Assembly: GCF_004355185.1 (NCBI RefSeq)
Contig: NZ_CP037922.1
Coordinates: 2,636,001 to 2,700,000, forward strand
Origin: Hymenobacter radiodurans
GTDB taxonomy: Bacteria > Bacteroidota > Bacteroidia > Cytophagales > Hymenobacteraceae
DNA: 64,000 nt
Direction: 5' to 3'
Every line of letters starts with the position of its first letter. The stretch's first letter is position 1. Below, piece by piece: positions 47,166 through 56,245 of the stretch. The notes under the pieces were generated by a model that saw nothing but the letters and a program-made list of their open reading frames with translations, did no database searches and had not been told where the DNA came from. Both the position numbers and the translations under genes were made by a program.

Positions 47166-47549
47166 CTAACCTGGCGCGGTGGCGGCAACCAGCTCCTGCA
47201 CTTTGCTTACCAGCTGGCGGGTGCTGAAGGGCTTGGGAATATAGAGGTCAGCGCCGGCTTCGTAGCCTTTCTGCACGTCGGCTTCCTTGCTCTTGGCGCT
47301 CAGAAAAACGACTTTCGTTTCTTGGCGCTCAGGATGGGCGCGCACGTGCCGGCACACCTGATAGCCATCCACGTCGGGCATCATAATATCCAGCAGAATG
47401 ACGTTAAAAGGCGTTTTATTAATAGCCTCCAGCGCTTCGGTACCATTGCGGGCAATGCTGACATGGTAGCCGTTTTTGCGCATCAAAAACTCCAACGACA
47501 TCACGATATTAGGCTCATCATCAACGATCAGGATTCGGGGCTGTTTCAT
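47166..47549 (-). CDS. Single-domain response regulator
   Basis: A 127-residue CheY-like receiver. The ATG at 47549 gives MKQPRILIVDDEPNIVMSLEFLM. The acidic pair is in VDDEP, the phosphoacceptor Asp in VILLDIMMPDVDGY, the switch Thr/Ser in VVFLSAKS, and the Lys in YIPKPFS. There is no output domain, so it must signal through a partner protein or act as a phosphate sink. The longer frame back to 47735 overlaps the sensor kinase and is not receiver-like. It lies 85 bases after the symporter-like histidine kinase, its likely partner. Confidence 0.9.
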   Translation of the reverse strand: MKQPRILIVDDEPNIVMSLEFLMRKNGYHVSIARNGTEALEAINKTPFNVILLDIMMPDVDGYQVCRHVRAHPERQETKVVFLSAKSKEADVQKGYEAGADLYIPKPFSTRQLVSKVQELVAATAPG

Positions 47550-47634
47550 AGAAAAAAGGCAGGTCGGAAGCGAAATTCGAGGCACTATGGGAGACTTGCT
47601 CCCTCGTGAATTTGTGGAGTTAGAGGTTCTTAGC

Positions 47635-50433
47635 TTAGGTTTGGGCGCCGGCAGCTGTGTGCTGCGGCTCATTTGTATTCGCTGACACGGGCAGTTCAAT
47701 GGAAAAGCGGGCACCGTGATCGGGCTCACTTTCAACCCAGATGCGCCCGGCGTGCAACTCCACTATTTTCTTGGTGATGGCCAGGCCCAGCCCAGAACCT
47801 TCGGGCTTGCGGGTAGTCTGGTTTTTGGCCTGGAAAAACTTGTCAAAAATCAGCTCGTGGTAAGCTGGGTCGATGCCTTTGCCGTTGTCGAGCACGCTGA
47901 TGCGTAAGGCCTCCCCGGCTATTTCCGTGAGCACGCTAATTTGCCCCCCGCCATCGGCGCGGCACGTTTTGACCGCATTGGAAAGCAGATTCACCAACAC
48001 CTGCATCAGCCGGTCGCGGTCGCCAGTGAGCAGCGGCAGATTGGGCGGCACCACAATATTGAGTTGAATGTGCTTGTCGCGAATAAGCTGGCCCACCGAC
48101 TCGATGGCGTCGTTGATGATCTCGGCCACATCCACGGGTGCATAGTCCAGAGTGGCTTTGCCCGATTCGTACTTTTCCAGGTCCAACACCAGCGTAATCA
48201 GCCGGCTTAGGCGCTCCGACTCGCGGGTGATGGTGTGCAGAAACCGGAGGCGTTCTTCCTCCTCTATCTCGGGGTTATCACTCAGGATTTCCGATAGTGC
48301 CCGAATGCTGGTGAGCGGCGTGCGCAGCTCGTGCGTAACGGTGTACAAAAACTCGTCCTTGCGCATATCCAACTCCTGGAGTTGAGTGTAGGCATCGCGC
48401 AAATCGTCGGTGAGGCGCTGGAGCTGGCGCGACTGCTTCTGGAGCTGGCGGTTGGCTTCCAGCACTTGCTGAGACTCTTTCAAAATGCCCACCACGTTAT
48501 CAAAACTGATTTCCTCCACTCCTACCGCCGACGACAACAGCAGTCGTGCGGAAGCCGGCCCAATGCTGCCAGCCAGCAGTTTTTCGGCGTAAGCCACCAG
48601 GCGCGGATCGGCCTGGGGGGCAATTGTTTCGGCTAGTTGGTTGTCGGCATCGGGAAATCGCTCGGCGAAGGCGTGCAAGGCCTGGGCTGTGCGCTTCTTG
48701 CCTAGAAAACCAGTGAGTAAAGCCCGTAGATCGGGCAATGGAGCTGCCGAGCTGGGCCAGCCGCTGGGCCCCTCAAACACGGTGCGGTAGCGGAATACAT
48801 CCACAAATACGTCGGCCTGCCGTTCTTCCAACGCCGTAGGCTGGCCTGCCAACGAAACCCCAACGTAGAGCCCGACATTGAAAAACCAGCTCCAGAAGAG
48901 CCCGTGCGACAGGTAATCTAGGTCGCTGAGACCGAATAGTGCGAACGGCCGCAGCCAGCTTTGACCAAATAAACCATCGGTCAGCAAGCTTTCCGGCAGC
49001 AGTCCCGGCCCTACCATCGTGGGCATGACCAGGGTAAAAAACCACACAAAAAAGCCCCCCAAAATGCCCGCTGTTGCGCCCTGATGGGTGCCGCCTTTCC
49101 AGTACAAGCTTCCGAGCACTACGGGCAGAAACTGCGCTACCGCCGCAAACGAAACCAGCCCAATATTCACCAGCGGCAGCAAATGCCCCACAAAACTATA
49201 ATAGCCAAAGGCCAGCAGCAATACCAGCACCACCGCCAGCCGCCGGCTTTGCAGCGCCACCTGACTTAGGTAAGCAAACCAATGCGTGCGCACCTCGGAG
49301 CGGGCAGCGGGCACGCGCACCAGCAACGGCATAAGCAAGTTATTGCTCATCATCACGCTCAAGGCAATGGTTTCGACGATAATCATGCTGCTGGCTGCCG
49401 ACAAGCCACCCAAATAGGTGAGCATAGCCAACCATCGCTGGCCCGCATTCAGCGGCAGAGCCAGCACGAACGTATCGGCGTCGAGGCCCCGGCCACCGTA
49501 GAGTAATACGCCGCCAAAAGCAATGGGCAGCACAAACAGATTGATAACAATGAGGTAGAGCGGAAACAGCCACATGGCTTTGCGCAGGTGGTCCTCATTC
49601 ACGTTTTCGACTACGGACACCTGGAACTGGCGGGGTAGCAGGAGAATAGCTGACACACTGAGCACGAGCAGCGTAAGCCACTGCGTAGCACTGGTGCCGG
49701 CCCCGCCCAGCGTAAATAGTCGGTTGAGGGCAGGCTCGGCGGCAGCTTTCTCAAACACATCGCCGAATCCATCGAACAGCCCGAACGTCACAAACAACCC
49801 CACGCCCAGAAAGGCGATAAGCTTCACTAAACTCTCTACGGCTACGGCCAGCACCATGCCCTCGTGGCGCTCAGTGGCTTCCACCGAGCGTACACCAAAA
49901 ATGATAGTGAAAAAAGCCAGCGCTACCGTGGTGTACAGAGCTGAGCTTGCAGCTTCCCCTCCCTCGGCCACAATGGACGTGGCCGCCCCTCCACGGGTCA
50001 TGATATTAAATGATGCGGCTATAGCCTTGATTTGCAGCGATATATAAGGAATTATCCCCAGCACGCACACTACCGTTACGAGGGCACCCAACGAAGCACT
50101 TTTGCCGTAGCGGGCCGATATAAAATCGGCGATGGACGTGAGGCGTTGCAACCGGCAGATGCGAATAATCTTACGCAATACCAGCCACCAGGCCGGCGCC
50201 AACAACGTAGGGCCCAGGTAGATGACTACAAACTCCAGCCCGTGACTAGCGGCGTGGCCCACACTGCCGTAATACGTCCAGGCGGTGCAGTACACGGCCA
50301 TACTTAAGGCGTACACATACGGGTTGCTCACCAGCGAACGGCGTTCGGCGGAGCGGCGCTCCGCCGCGTAGGCCACGCCAAACAGCAAAGCCAGATAGCC
50401 GAAAGAGAAGCCGATAATGAGCAGCTGATTCAT
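47635..50433 (-). CDS. Sodium/solute-symporter-like sensor histidine kinase (CbrA/CrbS type)
   Basis: A 932-residue hybrid. Residues 1 to about 510 are a 12-13 helix SSS-family (SLC5) transporter domain, with YALSMAVYCTAWTYYGSVG and ITSIADF-like LTSIADFISARYGKS. A soluble linker follows, containing a coiled coil near 640-690 (QVLEANRQLQKQSRQLQRL). The kinase has HisKA (FLYTVTHELRTPLTS, His about 701) and HATPase boxes NLLSNAVK, DNGKGID and GSGLGLAI. In other bacteria this architecture (CrbS) controls acetyl-CoA synthetase; the neighbouring acs and prpE fit that. Whether the SSS part transports or only senses solute is unknown. It should phosphorylate the receiver encoded next to it. Confidence 0.93.
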   Translation of the reverse strand: MNQLLIIGFSFGYLALLFGVAYAAERRSAERRSLVSNPYVYALSMAVYCTAWTYYGSVGHAASHGLEFVVIYLGPTLLAPAWWLVLRKIIRICRLQRLTSIADFISARYGKSASLGALVTVVCVLGIIPYISLQIKAIAASFNIMTRGGAATSIVAEGGEAASSALYTTVALAFFTIIFGVRSVEATERHEGMVLAVAVESLVKLIAFLGVGLFVTFGLFDGFGDVFEKAAAEPALNRLFTLGGAGTSATQWLTLLVLSVSAILLLPRQFQVSVVENVNEDHLRKAMWLFPLYLIVINLFVLPIAFGGVLLYGGRGLDADTFVLALPLNAGQRWLAMLTYLGGLSAASSMIIVETIALSVMMSNNLLMPLLVRVPAARSEVRTHWFAYLSQVALQSRRLAVVLVLLLAFGYYSFVGHLLPLVNIGLVSFAAVAQFLPVVLGSLYWKGGTHQGATAGILGGFFVWFFTLVMPTMVGPGLLPESLLTDGLFGQSWLRPFALFGLSDLDYLSHGLFWSWFFNVGLYVGVSLAGQPTALEERQADVFVDVFRYRTVFEGPSGWPSSAAPLPDLRALLTGFLGKKRTAQALHAFAERFPDADNQLAETIAPQADPRLVAYAEKLLAGSIGPASARLLLSSAVGVEEISFDNVVGILKESQQVLEANRQLQKQSRQLQRLTDDLRDAYTQLQELDMRKDEFLYTVTHELRTPLTSIRALSEILSDNPEIEEEERLRFLHTITRESERLSRLITLVLDLEKYESGKATLDYAPVDVAEIINDAIESVGQLIRDKHIQLNIVVPPNLPLLTGDRDRLMQVLVNLLSNAVKTCRADGGGQISVLTEIAGEALRISVLDNGKGIDPAYHELIFDKFFQAKNQTTRKPEGSGLGLAITKKIVELHAGRIWVESEPDHGARFSIELPVSANTNEPQHTAAGAQT

Positions 50434-50497
50434 GTGAATCCCAGATAAAACTGGTTTTGTGAAGCAAAAAGTAGCGGTTGTACTTCTGGATAAAGCG

Positions 50498-50719
50498 TCA
50501 GTTTTTGACTTTGCGAACCAGCCAACCTGTGAGCATAACCAGCACTATCCAGGCCAGCAGCACATAGAGGTACAGCACCGGAATGCCCCCCACCCGACCA
50601 TTATGATCAAATACTGCTAGCAACGGGTAATTGAGCAGCACGGCAAACAGCAAACCCAGGAACAGCAGACGCTGCCCGCGACGATGCTCAGCTTGCTCCT
50701 GTGGCGACATGGAAGCCAT
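50498..50719 (-). CDS. Small two-helix membrane protein
   Basis: A 73-residue protein (or 70 from the second Met) with a polar N-terminus rich in Glu, Gln and Arg and two membrane helices, LLFLGLLFAVLLNYPLLAVF and LYVLLAWIVLVMLTGWLV, ending in RKVKN. It lies 64 bases before the symporter-like kinase on the same strand. Small two-helix proteins often precede SSS-family symporters, so it may be an accessory subunit of the kinase's membrane domain. That is inference from position and topology. Confidence 0.75.
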   Translation of the reverse strand: MASMSPQEQAEHRRGQRLLFLGLLFAVLLNYPLLAVFDHNGRVGGIPVLYLYVLLAWIVLVMLTGWLVRKVKN

Positions 50720-50851
50720 AGTAGGCAGTTACTTTCGGGATAATACGCTGTGTCAGACAATCACAGATGGACAGCAATAGGATGCGCGTAGAATGTACGC
50801 ATTCGCTGCTAAAAGCCCCCCAGACGCCAGTTAGGTCTTCACACATAACCT

Positions 50852-50888
50852 AAAAAGTCCGCCGTGCCACCGGCCCGACGGACTTTTA
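50852..50888 (-). terminator. Terminator after the MHS transporter gene
   Basis: AAAAGTCCG and CGGACTTTT pair around a GC-rich loop, and a T tract follows on the minus strand. It separates the transporter unit from the small-protein/kinase unit, so the carboxylate module is at least two transcripts. Confidence 0.65.
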
Positions 50889-50924
50889 CAAGTTAACAGT
50901 GCTGGGCGGCCTGTTATAGATTCT

Positions 50925-52416
50925 TTAGTGTGTGCTACCAGATCCCTCCTCCATGAGGCGCACGTTGCGCACATCCTTCATGAGCGCCTGGCCAATAAAC
51001 CAGCAGATGAGGGCAATACTAACTGGGTAAATCAGGCCAGCAAAGCTGCTGTACTCTTTCCAGAGTGTACCCTCAGGCTTACTAGCGGCCCAAAGCGTGA
51101 GCGCCGTAGCGATGAAAGGCACAAAGCCACCAAATACACCGTTGCCAATATGATAAGGCAAGGAAAGTGAAGTATAGCGCACCTTGGTGGGGAACAACTC
51201 GACCAAGTAAGCCGCAATCGGACCATAGGCCATTGTCACGAATAGCACGAGGCAGAATGTCAGGGCGGTCATAGCCATCAAGTTGGGGCTGAGCGCCTTC
51301 ATCACGGCCGGAATGGCTTTCCCAGTGGCATCTACGGTAGCAGCCGTCACTTCCGTGAGGGGGCCGGCAAAGGCTTTAAGACCGTAGAAAATCGGAATGG
51401 TGAATAAAGCGCCGCACAGCAGTCCCATCATGATGATTTTCTTACGGCCGATGCGGTCGGAAAGGCTTCCAAAATACACGAAGAATGGCGTAGCGAGCAG
51501 CAAGGCCGCGCACAGCACAATACTGGCGTCTACTAGGTCAAGCTTCAACACGTTTTGCATGAAGGAATAGGCGTAGAATTGGCCCGTGTACCATACTACA
51601 CCTTGGCCCATGGTAGCGCCAAACAGCGAAATGAGCACCAGACGGCGATTTACGGGGTTCACGAACGACTCACGTAAGGGGCTCTTACTAGTTTTGCCTT
51701 CGGCTTTGGCCTTCGCAAAAAGCGGCGACTCGTGGAGCTTGCGGCGGATGTAGTAAGAGGCAATTACCAAGGCACCGGAGAGGAGAAACGGAATGCGCCA
51801 CCCCCACTCTTTGAATGCTTCTTCGCCCAAGCTCTTGCGGGTAATGATAATAACCAGAATGCTCAAAAACAGACCCGCGGTGGCCGTAATCTGGATGAAA
51901 GAAGTGAAGTAGCCCCGCCGGTTATCGGGCGAGTGCTCGGCCACATAGGTGGTAGCACCGCCATATTCGCCCCCAGAGCCAAACCTTGCAGCAAGCGCAG
52001 CAACGTAACAATAATAGGGGCGGCAACCCCGATCTTGTCGTAGCTCGGAATGAGACCGGTGATGAATGTGGCGCCCCCATGATCAGCAGCGTGAGCAGGA
52101 AGGTGTACTTCCGGCCAATCATATCACCAATACGCCCGAAGAATACTGCCCCGAAAGGGCGCACAATAAAGCCTGCTCCAAACACAGCCAGCGTACCCAG
52201 AATGGTATCCTCAATCTTACCCGTAGTGCCAAACAGCACCGGGCCGATAATGGCGGCTAGAGAACCGAAAATGTAGAAATCGTACCATTCGATGACGGTG
52301 CCTACGGAGGAGGCCGTAATAACCTGCCAGATTTTACTTTCCGATACCGCGTTGTTATCGTGTTCTACAGGCGCATCCGCGACAGCGCCATAGCCGGGAT
52401 TTACAGTATTTTCCAT
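50925..52416 (-). CDS. MHS-family MFS transporter, doubly frameshifted
   Basis: A proton-coupled metabolite transporter of the major facilitator superfamily. SVGTVIEWYDFYIFGSLAAII and AVFGAGFIVRPFGAVFFGRIGDMIGRKYTF are signatures of the metabolite:H+ symporter branch. The frame breaks at the C runs 52074-52078 and 51970-51974 (plus strand). One more base in each restores LIMGGATFITGLIP and [29 protein letters not shown], giving 497 residues and about 12 helices. The second half has GSLSDRIGRKKIIMMG. The position between a porin and acs/prpE suggests uptake of a small carboxylate, but the substrate is not shown by sequence. Confidence 0.88.
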
Positions 52417-52503
52417 GCCGATGGGAGTTTTTTATGTTGTGGAGTATGGGGAGGAGTTTTAAGGGCAAGCGCGTGCCGGCCAAGCACCAGGGCAAACCGA
52501 GTA

Positions 52504-54009
52504 TTACAAGGATACCTGGGTCTGGAGCGTAATTTCAGGGCGATAATTCAGGTTGTTGATGTCGGTAAAGTCGGGGCGGGCGCGGTAGTTGAGCGTGAAC
52601 TTGGCATTGTGGCCGTCGATGTAAAAATTGGCCCCCGCATCGAAAATATTGACGTTCCGGGTTTCTCCGTTGTTGCGGCGCAGGCCCTCATAGTTGGCCA
52701 GTAAGTGCGAGGCATAAGGCTGCACGCGCAGTTTAGGGCCAAGCAGGCTTTTGGGCAGCAGATAGCCAGCTTGCAGGTAGCCTACATTGCCGGTGCCAGA
52801 GTGGGGCACGGCATTGCCACGGCGAGCATCGGTGCCGTAGCCAGGATTAGAAGCTCCAATAAACCGCACATGGTTGGGGCCCATGTTATAGTTGTAGTAT
52901 ACCCCGTAAAGGGTGAAAGCAGTGCCGGTTTCCTTGTTGATGGGGGTATCAAAAAACACATCAGCCGAGAACAGGGCAATATCGCTTTTAGTCGTTTGAA
53001 TGCTATTAGGATCGGCAATCTGGGCGCCATTTACGATGCTGCTCGTGGGGCGCGATACCATGCCATCATTGTTGTAAAAGAAGCCTGCCCCAATGTTAAA
53101 TACCCGCTTGGTGCCTAGGTAGGTACCCACGTTGAAAGGCAACAGGTTGGCTTCCTGCTCCAGAAACTCATAGCTAAAATAGCCCTGGTAAACATGGTCG
53201 GTACCTTGGGGATTGTACTGGGCGGTGTTGGTGCCGGTATTCACGGCAGTAGCGCCCGTACCTACTGTTGTGCCCAAGCCAAGCGGTGTGCTGAGTGCGC
53301 CGGTTTGGTTTGTCAGGAACGACTCGTTCACCGAAAGTACATAGTCGAGCTTACCAATTCGACCCTTGCCATATACCCCAATGCCCCGCACAAATTGATC
53401 AATGGCTTCAATCACTGGCCAGTTGGTGAGCGGCGCATCCAGCGTGAGGTAATTGATGGTACTGGAGCGCGTCATGCGCGACAGGCCATTCTGGTAGTGC
53501 ATGCCGGCCCCCAGATTGAGGTATTTGTTCACCTTATACTCTACTACCGCCTCGTGCACAAATAGCTGCGGTTTTTTACCGTCGGTAGCCGGGGCCACGC
53601 CGCCGCTCACGGCTGTTTGGTTGTTGATACCGATGTGGGTGTAGACCAAAAACCGCGGATTCAGCTGCGACAGCACGATAAAGCGTGAGCGGCGAAGAGC
53701 AAAGTCAATCTGGTCGCTCTGGGGCTTGTTGGGCGCGCGCAGGGTGCCGGTGTTATTCTCCGTGTAGCGCGTCCAGACTTGGTGCCATGTGATAAAACGC
53801 AGGTACTTAGAGCCATCAGGCGATAAGGGCACTTTCATGCCGGCCCCGTAAGGCACAGATTCTGTGGCCGTGGGGGTAGGTGGAGCGGGTGCCGGCGCTG
53901 CTGGCGGTGGGGCGGGTTGTCCTCCGACGGGTGGGGGCTGCACCTGAGCTGAAGCTCCAGCGGCGGATAATAGGGCACTGATGGCCAACGCGTAACGGGC
54001 GGTTCGCAT
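52504..54009 (-). CDS. Outer-membrane porin-like protein
   Basis: A 501-residue protein with a signal peptide (YALAISALLSAAGASAQ) from the ATG at 54009, then a Pro/Ala linker at about 23-45. The rest is rich in alternating beta strands, as in phosphate-selective-porin-like barrels of Bacteroidota: YLRFITWHQVWTRYTENN, DFALRRSRFIVLSQLNPRFLVYTHIGINNQ, NYRPEITLQTQVSL at the end. Its gene is 87 bases upstream of the MHS transporter, so together they could bring a solute through both membranes. Confidence 0.8.
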   Translation of the reverse strand: MRTARYALAISALLSAAGASAQVQPPPVGGQPAPPPAAPAPAPPTPTATESVPYGAGMKVPLSPDGSKYLRFITWHQVWTRYTENNTGTLRAPNKPQSDQIDFALRRSRFIVLSQLNPRFLVYTHIGINNQTAVSGGVAPATDGKKPQLFVHEAVVEYKVNKYLNLGAGMHYQNGLSRMTRSSTINYLTLDAPLTNWPVIEAIDQFVRGIGVYGKGRIGKLDYVLSVNESFLTNQTGALSTPLGLGTTVGTGATAVNTGTNTAQYNPQGTDHVYQGYFSYEFLEQEANLLPFNVGTYLGTKRVFNIGAGFFYNNDGMVSRPTSSIVNGAQIADPNSIQTTKSDIALFSADVFFDTPINKETGTAFTLYGVYYNYNMGPNHVRFIGASNPGYGTDARRGNAVPHSGTGNVGYLQAGYLLPKSLLGPKLRVQPYASHLLANYEGLRRNNGETRNVNIFDAGANFYIDGHNAKFTLNYRARPDFTDINNLNYRPEITLQTQVSL

Positions 54010-54143
54010 AGGATCTTGGATGGGTAAGAAGTGTGGGAACATCTACCCGAAACCAGAGCGATTCTCCGGTTCGGCCCAACCAAGTAGGAAAATCCTTGCA
54101 GCGAAAGCACACCCTTGCTATACTTCCGCTAACTACTATAGCT

Positions 54144-54565
54144 TTATACGCTTTTGAACCGCTCCCAGCGGATCATCATATACTTATCACCCAGTTCCGT
54201 AACCACTAGCCCCGCTCCTTTCAGCTGCTGCGGATCCTGAAAAAACTCTGCCAGCTCCTTCTGATTCAATATTTTATACGTCGGGTGATAATCGGTCTGG
54301 CGGGGGCTTTTACACCGTATTTTTTCACCCAGTTCATCACGCTCACGTGGCTTACACCCAGCAGGCGCTCTATCTCACGGTAGCTGACGCCCTCCACGTA
54401 CAGTTGAAGCGCTTTTATAACGTAGTACGAATTGATTTCTCGGCCCACCTTAGCCACCGAAAAATGGTAGCCACAGTTCTTGCACTTATAACGCTGTCTG
54501 CCACCTACAACGCCACTTTTTGTTGCTTCGGTGGTATCGCACTTGGGACAGGAAGGCTTAGTCAT
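54144..54565 (-). CDS. Zinc-ribbon/HTH protein related to IS1 InsA, frameshifted
   Basis: From the ATG at 54565: CPKCDTTEATKSG and YKCKNCGYHF form a four-Cys zinc ribbon, then LQLYVEGVSYREIERLLGVSHVSVMNWVKKYG is a helix-turn-helix. This is the arrangement of the IS1-family InsA N-terminus. The frame breaks at the G run 54302-54306 (plus strand). A sixth base extends the protein past the HTH by about 50 residues (QTDYHPTYKILNQKELAEFF to WERFKSV), giving 140 in all. There is no transposase catalytic gene next to it and I see no terminal repeats, so it looks like a domesticated DNA-binding protein rather than an active IS. Target unknown. Confidence 0.7.
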
Positions 54566-54722
54566 GGGGGGCAATTTTCGAGTGTAAAGCTTTTGAGCTA
54601 TACCTATTTAGTAAAGATATAGCAGATTAGCTAATTATATAAAAACAGACCTATTCCGGCATATCCGAAATCTGCTCGCAACCGACTCATAACCAGCAAA
54701 GCATCATGAAGCAGGGTAGTAC

Positions 54723-55643
54723 TCACGCCTTAAGCAGCGCCGCCAACACGGCATCTACGGCCAAGCTCAGGCGACGAAGATCGAGACGGTCCAGAGTATC
54801 GGTAGGCTCGTGGTAATGCTTATTCCGGTAGAACGCGGTGTCAGTGACCAGCACGGCAGAGTAGCCAAACTGCCAGTAGTTGAGGTGGTCAGAAAAATCG
54901 ATGCCGGGTAGCCAAGCCGGAGCTTTAAACCGCTTGACAGGCAAAGCGGCTTCCTGGCGACATCGCCGCGCAAACTGCCGCCCAAAGCTTCCATTTCCGA
55001 ATTTCTGGGCTACGGTGAGGTAATTGCCGCGGGTGCCATAGATAAGCCTCAACAGGCCGACAGGGTAATCTTGGGAGCCTTTGCGGTCGTCGTAGTAGCC
55101 AAGGGTTTCCAGTGCCACCATCCCGCGTACGGTCACACCCAGATCGTGCAGTGATTTGGCGTGGACATAGCTACCCATGTTTTTGGTGCGGAAAAAGGGC
55201 GGCTCCTCCAGGGTATACGCTACCAAATCAACGCGATAGGAAAGCTGCGGCTGCTGACCCAACAGGCGCGCCAGCTCCAATAGCGCAGCTACGCCGGAGC
55301 CGTTGTCGTCGGCGCCGGGCTGGTCGCCGAACACATCGTAGTGGGCACCCACAATCACGCGCGGGCCATCAACAGGGCCAAAGGAGCCGATGACGTTGCG
55401 GTAAATTTGCCCCCCGACTTCATAGGGCTGGTCGCTGAGGCGAGCCCCGGCACTGTGCAACTGTTGGTTGATATAAGCGGCCACGGTATCGAGCACCGCT
55501 ACCTGCTGATAATTGCGCGGTTGGGGTGTAGCCGTTAAGTATGTCAGGTGCTGGCGCAGGCGTACGGAGTCGGCGGTATCGAAGCCACTGGCGTACAATG
55601 TGCTCAACAATAAATAAGTGAGCAAAGACAATCGTAAATGCAT
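54723..55643 (-). CDS. Exported M28-family aminopeptidase
   Basis: A 306-residue zinc peptidase with a signal peptide (LRLSLLTYLLLSTLYASG). The co-catalytic zinc site is visible: VGAHYDVFGDQPGADDNGSGVAALLEL (His, Asp), the Glu pair in YTLEEPPFF, an Asp/Glu region in VALETLGYY, and the last His in KHYHEPTDTLDRLD. The length is short for the family, with no PA domain. It is probably periplasmic. It is divergent from the 55678 gene with only 34 bases between, so the promoters overlap. Confidence 0.9.
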   Translation of the reverse strand: MHLRLSLLTYLLLSTLYASGFDTADSVRLRQHLTYLTATPQPRNYQQVAVLDTVAAYINQQLHSAGARLSDQPYEVGGQIYRNVIGSFGPVDGPRVIVGAHYDVFGDQPGADDNGSGVAALLELARLLGQQPQLSYRVDLVAYTLEEPPFFRTKNMGSYVHAKSLHDLGVTVRGMVALETLGYYDDRKGSQDYPVGLLRLIYGTRGNYLTVAQKFGNGSFGRQFARRCRQEAALPVKRFKAPAWLPGIDFSDHLNYWQFGYSAVLVTDTAFYRNKHYHEPTDTLDRLDLRRLSLAVDAVLAALLKA

Positions 55644-55677
55644 AAACTGCGCAGGTATTAGCTAAACTTTATTCGTT

Positions 55678-56220
55678 GTGAAGTTATCTATTAGCCGCTC
55701 CGCATTGCGGACAACCGGCTTATTTCTAGCAGTCCTTCTTTACTTGCACACCGAGATTAGCGAGCCACTGCTGTTCATACTTCAAGTGCCTATATCAGCA
55801 GGACTCTTATTAATCTACGTTATCCTCTGGGGATTTGGGTCTGGCGAAGTGGCGCGCATGTGGCGCCATTATTTAGGCCCAGCTCTCGTAGCTTTTTTGC
55901 TCAGCCTTCCTTTGATGCTGCCTATTTACAGGTGGCAGAACACCATAACTAAGCGAAGGGCTGACACAATCATTCATCAGGTATATGCCTACCAAAAACA
56001 GTATGGGTGCTACCCCAATTCGCTGGCACAGCTGGTGCCGCGGCATTTAGATAAGATTCCCTCTACAGCTCAAGGATTATTATACACTCGACCTTTTACC
56101 TACACCATTTCAGCAGCAAACCCTCCTCTAAATCACAATTTCTGGCTAGGATATTATTCAGGTGCTCTTGTTCAAGTTACCTATAATAGCAAAACCAAAC
56201 AATGGCATTCCGAAGATTGA
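55678..56220 (+). CDS. Membrane protein of unknown function
   Basis: A 180-residue protein from a GTG start. Three hydrophobic helices lie in the first 90 residues (TGLFLAVLLYLHTEI, LFILQVPISAGLLLIYVILWGF, LVAFLLSLPLMLPIY). The soluble remainder contains ADTIIHQVYAYQKQYGCYPNSLAQLVPRHL, a pattern like the region after the N-terminal helix of type II secretion pseudopilins, and LLYTRPFTYTISAANPPLNHNFWLGYYSG. That similarity is weak. No neighbour indicates a role. Confidence 0.6.
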   Translation: MKLSISRSALRTTGLFLAVLLYLHTEISEPLLFILQVPISAGLLLIYVILWGFGSGEVARMWRHYLGPALVAFLLSLPLMLPIYRWQNTITKRRADTIIHQVYAYQKQYGCYPNSLAQLVPRHLDKIPSTAQGLLYTRPFTYTISAANPPLNHNFWLGYYSGALVQVTYNSKTKQWHSED

Positions 56221-56245
56221 TTGTGGTATTTACCAACCAAAATCT

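Noticed and set aside
49074..49334. Small frame opposite the sensor kinase
   Set aside because: Antisense to the symporter domain; no features beyond composition.
54144..54565. Complete IS1-family insertion sequence
   Set aside because: No catalytic InsB-type gene, no terminal inverted repeats and no target duplication visible around the zinc-ribbon gene.
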